Assembly: GCA_024734555.1 (NCBI GenBank)
Contig: JANPWX010000077.1
Location: 1,977,236-2,041,235, forward strand
DNA length: 64,000 nucleotides
Direction: 5' to 3'
From: Trochalopteron elliotii
Lineage: Eukaryota > Chordata > Aves > Passeriformes > Leiothrichidae
Position 1 is the stretch's first letter. Every line of letters starts with the position of its first letter. The position numbers and the translations under genes are program-made. Shown in pieces: positions 22,331 through 35,294 of the stretch. The notes below the pieces were generated by a model. That model made no database searches. It was not told the DNA's origin and worked only from the letters and a program-made list of their open reading frames with translations.

Positions 22331-24462
22331 CAACAGTTTCTGAAAACCCAGGCTTTTTTTTATTCTCATATTTGTCTGTCTGCAATAAAAGCAATACAAC
22401 TGGACTAAAGATCTAAAATAACTTTTTATTTTTTCAAGACTGTGCTTCAGTGAATTGAATATTGTGGCATTTGCCTTTCATTTTGATGCATTTGTCACAG
22501 TCTTTGCCATTCTCTAATGCCTGCCTGAATCCTCAAAGTTCTAGTGCATATGTAAATACACATGTTTATGATATTTTGGAAGGACAATAAAGTGTTTCTC
22601 AGATCAGAGACCTAATTTATTTAACATGTACGAAAGTTTCACCTGAATTCTGGTCATGAAGATGTTTCTTGTGGGGCTTTTTCTGTGATCATTTATGTAA
22701 TCCATGACTATTTTTAATAAAAATTAAGAAGATTTATTTTTCCTTTTGTTAAAATGCATTAGCAGGCAAGATACAGCATAATATATGGCTGAGAGCTTTT
22801 TCATTTGTTTTAATCTGAGTACTAGTGATTGAACATTTGAATGACTTTTGAGGCTGTCATCTTAATTTTTTTTAGTGGGTTATTGGAACTGAATGAAAAA
22901 ATTTCAGTATAGTATTTACATTTCTTATGATTGAGTCTGAAGAAAAAGATAAAAAAGAATAGAATTCAAAGTACTGATGGACACCATTAGTACTTTCATA
23001 CCAGAGTCTCCTGTTTTGTTAAATTAGTATTATGTAGTGTTAAAAGCATCTTCTTGAAACTCATTCAGTTTGGCCAAAGGCTGAGTGACCTTTCACCATG
23101 GTACTCACCCTTCTAATTGTAATTGACAGAACAATTTTCTAGTTTCAATTATGCCACAGAAAACTAGGTATGGGCTATTTGTTACTCAAAATGTGATTGG
23201 GACACCTTTAGTTGTGGTGGGCAGGACCACCTTACTAAAATTTATCCCAGCAAAATGGTTTTGGCAGATACATTTCTTATGATAGTGAGAAGCATTCACT
23301 ATCATGCCTCAGGACATGCAAATAAATTTTAAAAAATATTTCCTAAGATCCCACACATCATCAAGTATCTGGATATTGTATCCTCAGGTTAAAAACTTGG
23401 TGGGTCAAGATTCATTCAATTAAGAGCATTTTGCACTAATTTCTAACAACAGAGGGACATAGTCTTTCCCTTTTGGATGGGAACTCTGGTTATGTATTCT
23501 GATAAATGAAGGTAGTTTTTAATGCAATAAAATTAATATTTCATATGTTTCTGAGGTAAACTTTATATACTTTGTTCAAAACCATGCCAGGATTATTAAG
23601 CGTGTTACTTACAAAAAATATTAATAATTTCTTTTGAAAACACAGTTCTCCTTTTCATTAAAATTTTTCAGAATTTTCATCCCATGATTGTGGTAAATGT
23701 GTAAGACCTAATTGGTAGTGGGAAGACTAAATATCTTCCAGAAGTCAGTCTGGGATTGGTCCTGTTGGGGAGCTTGTCTAGAGTCTCTCTTGGCGTCAGG
23801 TATAGGACTGTATAGAGATAAGCTCGTCAAGATTCCCGTGGTGCCAAACAACTGGCTGCCATTTGTTGAAGTGACTTATACCCTCCCCCTCTCCAAGGCT
23901 CTCTGGGTAGTTCATTTACCCTTAAATTACTCCCCTATTTTTGTCTATTCCTTTTTAATTAATGTTTAAGAAACCCCAACTTGTGCTAGAGGGGCTTAGC
24001 TTATTTAAATAATAATAATAAAAAAATGCAATTAGTTTGAGTTTATAACTTTTTTGTGCATTTCCCTATGGATTACCAGTGTCATTAAATAATTCTAAAA
24101 GCATTTTTTTTCCTGGAGTATCCTTACAAAACTAATGCAACTTGTGACTTTCCTGATTAAAAAAATAAATCTTATGTCTTCATACCTAAGTTGTGTTAGA
24201 TCATTTTGTTTCTCTTCTGTTGACCTTCTGTCTCTGCTCCATATCTTGTAAAAATTCATGTATTACCTGAATATCACTTCAAATTAAATAAAACATTTGC
24301 TCTTTGTGTGCTTACATTCATAGAACAAACAAACAAAACAAAACAAATCCCCAAAACCAAAAAATCAAATATAAAAAAAATGGCTCCTTGATCCAGTGAT
24401 CATTCCTTACCAAACAAATTCTAGTTGAAATTATCACAGTAAAGAATTCTCATCTGGGTGTG
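22331..24462. other. Unique AT-rich DNA with a GC-richer patch at 23700-23990
   Basis: The patch contains a GGGATTGGTCCTG motif and an 85-codon frame (23712-23969) with no recognised domain. It could be an old LTR piece, but I cannot show it. An A/C simple repeat (AAACAAACAAAACAAAAC) lies near 24328-24346. Confidence 0.5.
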
Positions 24463-24982
24463 GAAAGTGATTCTTCCCGTCTCTTCAGCAGTGGTGAGGG
24501 CACACCTGGAGGCCCATGCCCATATCCCCATATCTGGACTCCTCAATACAGAAGGAAAATTATTATATAGAAGAGAGTCTGGAGGAGAGTCAAAAATTAT
24601 TAAGAGCAAGGAGTATGAAGAAAGCATGAGACAGCTGGGACTCCAGTTTGGAGAAGGCTCATGGGTAATCCTGTAAATACGTGTAATTAACTGAAGGGAA
24701 GGTGCAAAGAAGATGGAGCCATGCTTTCAGTGATACACAGCGACAGGACCGGAGGCAGTGGGCACAAACTGAAACACAGGAGGTTCCCTCTGAACATCAA
24801 GAAACACTTGACTGCGACTGTGACTGTGACTCAGCAGGGGAACAGGTTGCCCAGGGAGACTGTGAAGTTTTCTCCTTGGAGACATTCAAAAGCTCTCAGG
24901 ATATGGTCTTGGGCAGCCTACTCTAGATGACCCTGCCTGAGCAGGAAGATTCTTCCAGCCTCAACTATTCTGTGATTCTGAA
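24463..24982 (+). mobile_element. CR1 LINE 3' end, about 520 bp
   Basis: Covers the ORF2 C-terminus to the 3' UTR. Landmarks are GTGAGGGCACACCTGGAGG, CTGGGACTCCAGTTTGGAGA, CTGAAGGGAAGGTGCAAAG, GTGATACACAGCGACAGGAC, GGGCACAAACTGAAACACAG, CCTCTGAACATCAAGAAAC, GGTTGCCCAGGGAGACTGTG and a terminal ATTCTGTGATTCTG. Two overlapping frames (24702-24926 and 24721-24930) read fragments such as GHKLKHRRFPLNIKKH, typical of CR1 ORF2 C-termini. A local TGTGAC expansion sits inside it. The element is 5'-truncated and inactive. Confidence 0.92.
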
Positions 24983-27784
24983 AATGGTGTTGAAGACACA
25001 TAACATAAATTATATTCTGCAATAATAACAAATTGAGAGGAATAATACTTCTAAGTTCAATCCTGCCCTGCTTGGAATTCATATTCTCAATCTCAGTTTT
25101 GAATGTTATGATCAAATGACAATATTTTCACATGATTCCCAAGTTATTAATGCATAGGATGAATAATACTCTTGAAATGTATCACATTTATGTACTTAGT
25201 TACTCCCTTTTCTGTAATACTTTTATTTCTTCTCTCAAAGGTTTTTGTGGTAAAAATGATGAAAAAAGTATTAGAGAAAGAAAGACTATTCTTTTTAAGG
25301 AGACTGATTCTGAAGAATGTGATATAAACACATTTCGTTAAACAGAGTTGTTTTCTGAGGTTGATGAATCAACATCATCATAAATATTAATTTTTATATC
25401 CTTTATGTTGAAAATATTCAATAGAAGACTCCACAACATAAATTTATAGATATGACAATAGCTGACAATGGTTACCAAATTTAATTAGTGATCTATTTTG
25501 AACATGTGAATTTCTATGTGAAAATTCTACCAGGAAAAACATCAGAGCTTCTCTGCTTTGAATTTAGCACCGAGATAAGTGGGTATTTAATACCTTTTGA
25601 TTCACACTCTCTAGATCTCTAATCTGTACAGATGAAGACTGTAATATTACTTAGCTTCACAAATATGTTGCCAAGATTAATTCAGCATTCATATTATGAT
25701 GGTCAGAGAACCTTAGTACATTCTCAAAGATATTATTTGGAGATTAATATTTTTTGCATTTAATTAATAATTTGGGCCCCATCTAAGGAATAAGCCTTGG
25801 AGATGTCTGAGAAGAAAAAAAAGGTAAATGCAAAGAAATTTTCATTCAATGCATGTAGCTTGGATGCACATAAAGATGAGAGTGGAGTCATGCAATTAAA
25901 AACCAAACAATAACATAAATGTCAGAGGGTACAAAACTAATTTACTTGTGCTTAATTTTGACATTTCATGGATACTAAGTACAGTTCCAGTGAAGAATAT
26001 CACAAAATTTTAGGAACTGCAATTGCTAAGCATCTGTAAATGCAACATTTCACAGTCCAAAAATTACAAAGATTTCAAATCCAAATTTTGAGGAAAAAAT
26101 ATGCCTCATATTAATTAAAGTTTTTCCTTTTTTTTCTTATTGTATTTGTCATTTCATAAAAAACCAATAATGACTTATTTTATTTTGATTTTATGGTTAT
26201 TCACTACAATTATTTTATTAAAGTGGGAGGACTGGATTATGTATTAACATCATTATAAGCATGCATACTTGAACTGTATGGGTTGCCAACTCAGACACAA
26301 ACACCTGCAGTGTTTCTTGAAGTTTTCAGTAAATTTTATTTTTCGTTTGGGGATTTTGTGCATCTGTGATCTGCTTTTTGCAAAGTACAATGTAAAACTT
26401 TTATTTTCAAGATGGAATAAGGAAGTTTGGAAGTTTAAAAAATATAATATTTTTAATAGTGCTTTCTTCAACAGAAAGGCAGCAGCTTGGTTTTATGCCA
26501 TCCTTTTTTTTTATCTTAAATGTTTTGCAGTCAAATAGAGCAAAGAAGAAAAGACCTTTATGAGAATTGTAATAGTCTGTTTCTCCCACAAGGAAGTACA
26601 TACCATTTTCTAAAGGCTACTTCTGAAGGCTACTTCTTCCATTATCTCACTAGCCTGTGAATATTAATTGCAAGATTGAGTTTAAACAATAGTTTTTCTA
26701 ATTGATTCATAGAAGATACTGTTTTCTATATTAATTTCAAAGAATATCAGTCATAAACAAACTAAAAGACACTGCCATAATATTGATAGTATTGAGAATA
26801 CTTGCTTTGACACATACAATAATAAGTAGAATAATCAAACCAATAAAAAACTGAGTTACAGTCCATATTTTTCCAGATTTTGGCAAGATATCTTCCAACA
26901 AAAAGTTACTTCAAAAAACAGAAATAATGACTTCTTTGAATGCTTAATATTACTGATGCTTCCTTAATGTTCCATGTCTTCACAGTGCCTCTAGGAAGTA
27001 AGAAAAAAAAGTCAGGACTTGCAATTAAGTGAGTATTCCAAGTCAGTCATGAGGAAATGGAATTGATGGATGCACCAGCAAGCATGTCACCAGCAGCTCT
27101 TAATTATAATGGTACTTCACAATTTAGATTCCCAACTTTTACAAGTGATTTGAGACATTCTAATTTTGTTCTGCCTTGAAGCAGTTTCATTTTAGTCAAT
27201 AAATTCCATGATATTCCCTAATGTAGGGCTCAAATTGAATCTTAATTACCAGGCTGATCTGATGACAAAATTTCAACTTTTCTGAAGTGTCATATAGCAT
27301 CTGAAACACAGCTTTGATTTCTATGTGGTAAAAAATCCCTTAAAACTCAATTACAACTTGACTTTTGAATCACTTATCCTTTTGCTCTAGCACCACAATC
27401 CTAAGTTTAGTGGTATATACATAGTTACTGGGAACGAATAATAAAATGCTGTTTTACTCAATTCTAGTCACTCTTTGTCTTTCTTCTGCTGTTCATTCTC
27501 TTTGTGGGTGTAAATGTTAACATGAATATTAATCAACTATGCTGTTTTTCTCCAAAAAATCCAAAATATTATATATGCTTTACAAAGAACTATACACCAA
27601 TTACTGAATTCCTTTACCAATAGTACAGTACAAGGCAAGTAATAGATTTCAAAGAGTATTATATTTAATATAAATTAAAATGAATAAGAAGAATGAAGAG
27701 CATATCATTTAGCTATTTTTTCTGTATATTAAGTTTAATCTATACAAGGCCCTTGCACTTTTTCTTCAGTATTTCGGTGATAAT
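24983..27784. other. AT-rich DNA with no recognised feature
   Basis: About 2.8 kb with no recognised repeat family, RNA or gene. Chance frames of up to 89 codons (26269-26538) are rich in F, L and K and carry no motif. Confidence 0.55.
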
Positions 27785-27852
27785 CTCTTTTTTTTTCTTC
27801 TTCTTTTTTTCTCTTTCTTTTCTCTTTTCTTTTTTTTTTTTTTTTTTATTTT
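27785..27852 (+). repeat. Polypyrimidine tract
   Basis: About 68 bases of nearly pure T with interspersed C (TTCTTC, TCTCTTTC) ending in a long T run. The strand asymmetry could allow triplex formation. The F/S-rich frame over it is a product of the repeat. Confidence 0.85.
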
Positions 27853-29687
27853 GCTTTCATCTCATGCCATATTAAAAATATTTTCTTGTTTCTCATCAAG
27901 AACTTCATCATATCTAGTAGACAGTCCACCCTTAATTTCTATTCCTTTACACTTGTTTCACTGGTCTTCAGATTTCTTTTTGTTTTCATTCTAATTTCTG
28001 TAACACTAAATTATTTCAAGATGAATAGTGACTGTTTTGTTAAAATTTCAGATAATTATTAGTTTTCTTCCCTCAAAATTTTACCTGACCTAAGTATCTT
28101 GGGGACATCATTAACATCTAAGCAACTGTGACTTCTTCTCAGTCTTTTAAATATTTCTTATTTATGATATACTGTTTAAGCTTTTAGAAATCATCATCTA
28201 CAATTGTTTTATTGGATAGAGAATTGTTGAAATATAAATAATTTATTGATGAAAGCAACAAAATAAACCAGTCAATTTAGTATAATAAAGGAAAATTACT
28301 GTAGATTAAATTTAATGATCTTTGATTTATAGAATTTTAAAAATGTGCTGGTTTTTAACTATGATAAATATAATTTTGAGTTTCTATCTAATACCTGCTG
28401 CCATCATTAGCAATTTTCATAACTTTTAATTAAAAGAAAAAAACAAAAAATCCCAACCCAACTAATGCCCTGAAATTGTATTTACTTTGCAACTTCACTA
28501 TAGTTGTAATCCTATATAACAAATATCTTTCTTTTAAATCGGAGTTATCATTTTGTTTTTACTAATGTTGTCATCTTCTTGAAATTAAGAATATTATATT
28601 ATTTCTGTTAGCTAAATGTAGCTCTTAGCATTACACCCTTGAAGATATCCCAGGGAACCACCATTCATTCTGTAAACTGAGATATTGCTATCCCTTATCT
28701 ACAGACTTGTAGCTATTTTCAGTACATGTAAGCATACATGTGACCTAAATTGATTTTGACCGTGCCCCTTTGGAGAGAGGTGACCTTTAAAATTAACTGC
28801 TTGGGCATTTGAAATAGGGCTTACTGATTCCAGAACTGCCATTTCCAGTTGTCCCCTGCTGTTCTCCAGAGATCTAAAGTCGTCCTAGGCACTCTAAAGC
28901 ATTTAACTTCAACCTTCTTGGCCAGTTAGAGAAATAATTCCTCTGCTTCCTCTTGTCTTGGCCATGCATGTTGCTCTACAGAGTTTTTCTCTGAATAACA
29001 CATATTTCATTCTCTCTGATTCATGGTTGATGCACGTATGTTGTCAGTGCAGATCACACACATTGAATTCCTGAACCTAGTTCCACTGGGCATTAATAAC
29101 AAAGCCTGAGAATATGTGTATTACTGCAGAGGCTGCCCAGGTATCCAGTATGGGCAGAACCATGTGAATGAAATTATATAGTTAATGACAAAGTCCAGCT
29201 TTCAGATAAACACCATAAATAATTTTTGAAAACCCTCTCTTTTACTTTAAAGCTTTCTGATATTAGATATATAGTTAATTTTGCTGTGTACTTTGATAAG
29301 CACCTTCTCTTTTAAAAGATAATGTATTTTCCTGATGCAGAACAGAGACTCCATGGCAACAAGAAAATTTGAAGCAGAAAAGATATAGGCAGAAAACACA
29401 GATGGTCTGTTTTCAGAAATTCTCAAAATTAATAAGTAAAAGCACAGCATGTGTAAAACAGGGTCTAAAGAATTTTACTTTGTTTAAAACAGCATATAAA
29501 CATGAAAGAAGTCCTTCAAATGTCAGTAGGTCAACTCACAATTGACAAAATATAAAGTCACACAATTTGACTGTAGAGCTTTTATTACTTTTTTTTTAAG
29601 AAAACACAAAATATCTCTACCTGAATAAAAAACACTGGCTGAAATGATGGAACTGAAATCCCAAACTCACTGAAATCAGAGATGCCT
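27853..29687. other. Unique AT-rich DNA with a GC-richer patch at 28700-29170
   Basis: The patch has no recognised family or frame; it could be a conserved non-coding element or an old repeat, which cannot be judged without alignment. No gene seen. Confidence 0.5.
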
Positions 29688-30137
29688 TTATTCACTGCTG
29701 TTCTCTGAGTGTGAACATGACTTGCTCTTCTCTAAATAGACCTGAAGCCCCAAGTGTTCAGCCTTCTCCAGGAGAGCTGGGCCCCATCACATGTAGCAGT
29801 GCTTGGGAAAAGAAGCGCCATCATTCCAAAGGTCGCACACGTTTCTGCCTTTGTCTCCCTAGCTTTTTATACTGAGCATGATGTCATATGGTCTGGAATA
29901 TCCCTTTGGTTAGTTTGTGTCCCCTGTCCTGGCTGTCCCAACCTCCCACATAACCTCAACTTCATCACCAGCATGGCAGTATGGAAAGCAGAAAAGACCT
30001 TGTCTCTGTGCAAGCCCTACTCAGCAATAACAAAAGCATCTCTATATTGTTAATCTCATGCTCAGCACAAATCAAAACCACAGTCCATTCTAGCCACTGT
30101 GAAGAAAATTTACTCTACACCAGCCCAAACCAGCGCA
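29688..30137 (-). mobile_element. ERVL-like solo LTR, 3'-truncated
   Basis: On the minus strand it begins TGCGCTGGTTTGGGCTGG and carries family blocks: the GAGTAAATTTTCTTC segment, the AAGGGATATTCCAGACC segment, a TATA-like box (complement near 29864-29873) and a diverged CTCCTGGAGAAGGCTGAAC segment. The roughly 130 bp that should follow at the LTR 3' side are not recognisable, so it is truncated or decayed there. The 99-codon plus frame (29754-30053) is antisense LTR sequence. Confidence 0.8.
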
Positions 30138-30496
30138 GCATGTCATTAACTCAATTTTAACCAGCCAAGTTTGCCTCTTATTGTACAGGTAATGTGTCTC
30201 AGAAGTCAGATTTAGTGTTAAATTCATCAGTCAAAATTTTGTACCATGCTTCATCAATTATGAAAGAGAAAATGTTCCAAAATTTGAAACAGCATTTTTC
30301 TTTCTAAGTTTTATGGGAAATAATAAGAGAAAACAATTTCTATGAAAAAGAAAGAGGAATAAATACATATTTATATATACATACACACTTAGATATCTCA
30401 ACATATATGCATGTTGCTAATTTCTTTTTTCAGAACAGAAAATAATTAGTAAAACCTTTTATAATTATTGATTGTAAAATGAAATTTTATCCTCAT
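30138..30496. other. AT-rich spacer between two LTRs
   Basis: About 360 bp with no viral coding remnant, so it does not look like the inside of a provirus. Confidence 0.6.
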
Positions 30497-31085
30497 TGTG
30501 ATGGGTTGACACAAGCCAATTAACATGCAGCCACACAGCTCCTTGCTCACTGCATCCTGTGGGACAAATGATAAAACGTTTCAGTTGATAAGTTGATGCA
30601 AAGACAGTTAATGAATGAAGGAAAGTAAAAAATAAATAAAATAAAATAAAATAAAATAAAATAAAATAAAATAAAATAAAATAAAATAAAATAAAATAAA
30701 ATAAAATAAAATACAGGCAAATTTCTCAGACTGGTGCCCAGCCAGTCTCTGAGCAATGGCCACCTAGGAAGAGAACACCCTGCTCCCCACTTCCTCTTCT
30801 TCTTTCTCTGTTTTAGGTTTTATTGCTGATCATGACTTCATGACATCATATGTTATGGAACCTCCCTTTGGACAATTCAGGTCACAGTCCTAGCTCTGTC
30901 CCCCCCTAACTTGCCCATCCCCAGCGTTCTCTCTGAGAAAAACATAAAACCTTGAGCAAGAATAATGCAACAATAGCCAAAACATTAGTGTGTTGTCAGC
31001 TTTCAATTTTATAGACACATGTCCAAAACCACAGAAGTATATAGACTGCCATGAAGCTAGCTCCATCCCAGACAGATGCAATACA
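30497..31085 (-). mobile_element. ERVL-like solo LTR carrying a pentanucleotide array
   Basis: On the plus strand it opens TGTGATGGGTTGAC, the complement of the usual family 3' end. It contains GACATCATATGTTATGGAA and CCTCCCTTTGGACAATTC, diverged forms of the family core. In LTR orientation, ACAACACACTAATGTTTTGG and GGGATGGAGCTAGCTTCAT lie near the 5' end. Flanks CTCAT (30492-30496) and CTTAT (31086-31090) agree in 4 of 5 bases, fitting the 5 bp duplication expected for ERVL. The ATAAA array at 30626-30712 lies inside, so part of the length is simple repeat. No internal genes. Confidence 0.8.
30626..30712 (+). repeat. ATAAA pentanucleotide microsatellite
   Basis: Pure ATAAA units run from about 30636 to 30712 (roughly 15 units) after an imperfect start at 30626. 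Purity predicts high length variability between individuals. It lies inside the LTR and gives a spurious FYFIL-repeat frame on the minus strand. Confidence 0.95.
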
Positions 31086-33884
31086 CTTATAATTGCTTCT
31101 CTTTGAAAGCAAAAAGCAAATGGGCTAACGAATGCTATTATAGTTAAAGGGTTAATTTAGTTTTTATATTTTCAGTAATCTTGTTCCTATCTCCTCCCTG
31201 TCTTTGATAGGAAGGGTTCTTGACAGTCTTTTAGTGATGATCTTTTGTTATAAAGAGCATGCAGCTTATATTTTTAATCCAAATTTCATTTCTTAGATAA
31301 CTGTCAAAAGCATGATCACACTTTCATTCATTTATTCCTTTACATTATTTTCTCTACAACTTATTCTTACAAATAAACTTGAGAGAATTCTTGTGTTCTT
31401 AGAAGTAATAAAATAGTTCACAAATATACTTCAGCACCACAACCAGGTATTTCACTTCTTTACTCTGACTTAAAGGTGTCATATAGTCCATATAACTCTC
31501 AAAGAACTTAATTGAATTCAACACTCTTTCATATTAAATATTATTTCAAATGTTTTTATTTTTATACCTGGAAGAACTGTAAACCAAAGGTCACTGCTCT
31601 GGAAAGCTTTTAATATTGCACATGAAATGTGAAAATTAGCTGAAGTGCAGAGATGAATTGGTAATTTCTAGCCCTTCTATAATACAAAGAGCAAAACTAA
31701 TAGAGGCTTAATATTTTTTTATATATATGAATGAAAGAAAAATTACATTTAGAAAACATAAAACTTCTACAAATTAAACATGGGCTGACTGCTATGACAA
31801 TTTTATTTAAAAAAAAACACAAAACAACAACAGCAAAAAAATCATGCCTGAAATATTTAAAATTGGATAAGTATCAGATTTCCAGGAAAAACCTGACTAG
31901 TCAGCTCTCAGATCAGAGCAGATCAGAGCTCAGAGTTTTCTCAGAGTTTTGTGCATCTGGGTCTTGGTAACTTTCAAGAATGGAAGCTGCTAGGAATCTT
32001 CCAGTGCTTGATTGTACCCATAGAGAATAGATTTTTGTTGAACTTACTCTTATAAACTTTCCCCTTACCTGCTTTTCTCTTTCTTTTTGTTTCAGAAAAA
32101 TATATAAAATGACCATTAAATCCCTAGATAATGAATTTTTCAGGGGCAAAATTAGTTTTTCATAGATAATTACTGCTTCTATAACCTTCCATAATCTTGT
32201 TTCCTGTAACAGAAAATGAAGCACAACACAATTCATAAGAAAATGAGACCTTCAAAATGCAATGAGATTATAGGAACTAAAAATGAATGTAGATGTTATT
32301 GGTGAGGATTAGTAAGATTTTGGGGAGTGACTTTTGCTCCATATTTAGCATAAGTTTCAATTTAGAGGTATGAAATAATGGATGTCAATATGAGACGCAT
32401 CTACCTTGCAGTTGTACTAGACGTTTATGTATTCAATTAATGAAGTAGTTGCCTAAGGGCATATTTGTAGTGCAATTTTTTGCTGAGTTGGGGTAGTCTG
32501 CCTGGTCTCTCTGCCTGTACAGAAGAGGAACTTGTACAGCTACTCAGTTGACAGATGACACGGTGACTGTAAATACTAGCAAGTCATAAAATGTTGTGAG
32601 GAAATAATAAAATAGATTATGGGTCATTATTTCAAACTCTGAATATTGGAATTGATTTTCCCAAAGATAGTACTCAGCTAGACTGATCAAAGAATTTCAA
32701 TCTAAACACATTAAAAAATCATTTGTTCCACTTACATAACTTTTAAAAATTCTCACCTTAAATACGTTGAATTTTTTTATAAATTTTGTGTACTCTGGAT
32801 AGAGTAGATAGAGCAATATTTATTCATTGCTGCTGTCAGGAACTTCTGATTCTTATGTCTACCTATATAGGCCTCACTTCACCTATACAGGCCTTACATG
32901 CCATGATAAGTCTCACCTGAAAATCCTTTTTCAGCCCTGAAGTTTGTTTTAAGCTCAGGGACTATCCCTCTGATGGCAAGATTGCTGTTCATGCCTGTGT
33001 TGTGAAAAGACTTGCCTCTGGCTCATTTCATGGAGAAATACTGCTCATACTGTTCCCTTTCAGTTAAGCAGAACCTCCTAACTGATGACAATTAAGTGAA
33101 AGCATTTTAAAATATTTGAAAAGAAAGAAAGAAAGGAGAGCTTATCAAATGTAAAGAAATTAACTTTTCATAAAAGAAGATCTTGAGACCAAAAATATCA
33201 GACAGATGGCATGGGAGTTAGCTTTCATAGGCTTAAAGAATTTGTTTCACTCATCCACACGTAAGCATCTAATGACTGCTCAAATAACCCAGACATCTAG
33301 AGCACCACTGTAGATATGGAAGATATGACACAGGATCTGTGATGATCTCTCACCTTCCAGAAGCAACAGCTAAACATAAAAAGAGTGTCCTAGGACACAT
33401 CAAGAACCTGTGCACAGACTCTTGCTATATGCCATGTAAGTGACTACAGGTGAGTTAGCTCTGTCAACTCCCTCAGAGATAGGCTAATCACTACACTCAA
33501 TTGACTCACCTCACCCTAAAATTAACAGCTATTTTAAAACAAATGTGTAGTTCTCAATTGACTTTACTGACTATGAGATCAATTCATTTGTCAGAGGTTT
33601 GTAGTGTAATTTGAAACGCTATTGGTTGTCTGAGGAATCTGTATGAGGCTTTCAGTATTGACAGCATTTACAGAGACCCATGACCTTCTGAATCAGCAGC
33701 TGAAGGAGACATAAGTAGGTACAGGAAATTAAAAGGAACTGTACTCCTATACGTAAAGAACTGAGTTGTCCTAGATCTTTACCAGTCATAATAGTAACTT
33801 GATGCCTTACAGTGTCAAGATATCACTTGGCATTAAGGTGGTCACCACCTTAATGACCAACCTGACACCCAATTTCCACTCTAC
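31086..33884. other. AT-rich DNA with no recognised feature
   Basis: About 2.8 kb. A local direct repeat CAGATCAGAG CAGATCAGAG is at about 31908-31928 and a short AAAG run near 33121-33135. The 107-codon minus frame (31913-32236) has no domain. No element recognised. Confidence 0.55.
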
Positions 33885-34973
33885 AAAAGCACAGGCATCC
33901 CATGTACCTTATGGACTAGATGAGTAGACAGTGAGATGAATTGAGAACTGCCTGAATGGCAGGTCTCAGAAGGTCATAATCAGTGTCACAAGTGTTGGAG
34001 GCCTGTCACTAGTGGCGTCCAGTATCATTTAACTTATCCATAAATGACTTGGATGAAAAGACAGATGCCTCCTCAGCAAGTTCTCTGATGACACAAACCT
34101 GTGAGAGTGGCCAATCCCCCAGAGGGCTGTGCAGCCCTTCAGAGGGACCTCAACATTTTTGAGAGATGGGCAGAAAAGAACTGAAATTCAACAAAGGCAA
34201 ATGCAGGATCCTGCACCTGGGGAAGAATAACCCCATGCACCAGGACAGTCTGGGGACCAACCTGCTGGAGAAAAGCTCTGCTGGAGAGGATGTAGGGGTG
34301 CTGGTGGTCAACAAGCTGTCCATGAGCCAGCAGCGTGTCCTTGTGGCCAAGAAGGCCAATGGTGTCCTAGGGTACTTTAAGAAGAACTTTGCCAGCAGGT
34401 CAAGAGAGGCATTCTGCCACTCTACTCAGCCCTGCTGAGGCCACATCTGGAGAGCTGTGGCCTATTCTGGCTTCCTTAGTATAACAGAGACTGAATGGAG
34501 CTCCTGGAGTGGTTCCAGTGGAGGGCAGCAAAGATGGTTAAGGGACTGAAGCATCTCTATTACGAGCTTCTTTTCTCTCAGATAGGCTGAGGGAGCTGGG
34601 GCTATTCATTCTCAAGACATGAGAATGCCAAGATTGTGAAGGGACCTCAGCAATATCTAAATAAGTATCTGAAGGGAGGGTGTCAAGGGGAAGGTTGCGA
34701 TCTTCTTGGTGGTGGCAAGCAATAGGACAAGAGGCAATGGGCAGAAACTGGTACACAGAAACCTCCATCTGAGCATGAGGCAGAACTTTACTGTGTGAAT
34801 GACCACCCACTGGAACAGATTACCCAGGGAGGTTGGGGAGTCTCCCTCACAGGAGATATTCCAGAACCATCTGGACACAGTTCTGTGCCATGTGCTCCAG
34901 GATGAGCAGGGAGGTTGGCCCAGATGACCCACTGTGGTCCCTCACAACCTTATCATTCTGTGATTCTGTGATT
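33885..34973 (+). pseudogene. CR1 LINE 3' half: RT C-terminal part, connector and 3' UTR
   Basis: The longest CR1 copy here, about 1.1 kb, 5'-truncated. It reads in order: WxVRxRELPEWQ-like text, a KFSDDT box (34078-34095; FxDD is the reverse-transcriptase catalytic motif C, with Ala to Ser before DD), FNKGKCRILHLGKNNPMHQ (near 34187-34243), and VLVVNKLSMSQQRVLVAKKA, then the C-terminal region and a 3' UTR ending ATTCTGTGATTCTGTGATT. Compared with the usual CR1 text, the PQGSVLGP block before FxDD is missing: TAGTGGCGTCCAGTATC (near 34010-34026) joins its flanks, a deletion of about 25 bp. Further stops and shifts occur, so it is inactive. The 90-codon frame at 34166-34438 is part of it. Confidence 0.93.
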
Positions 34974-35294
34974 TGCTCTGTTTTAATTAAAAATATGATT
35001 AAGTTGTTTATGTGAAGTCCTCTCATAATATTTGAAATATCCTGGGGTATTTTACCTGGAATCTAACCATCAGTCCAGAAGATTGACAATCTCTCTGACA
35101 TCTAGTGTAATGGTGTACAGCCCCATGTCGATGATGTAAGTTGTTATGGTAGAAGGCTTTTGATCAACTGAATCTACTTCCGTATCTTCATCTGCTGCAG
35201 GAGGAGTTTAGAGATAGCTTATTTGCATATACAAAGATTGTTGACACCTAAATTTACATGTCTAAGTTTTAATCCCAACCTTGAAGTTTTATAT
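34974..35294. other. AT-rich DNA with no recognised feature
   Basis: Nothing recognised between the CR1 tail and the pentanucleotide array. Confidence 0.5.

Noticed and set aside
29688..31085. One degraded provirus bounded by two LTRs
   Set aside because: The two LTRs differ in subfamily text and the 360 bp between them contains no viral sequence.
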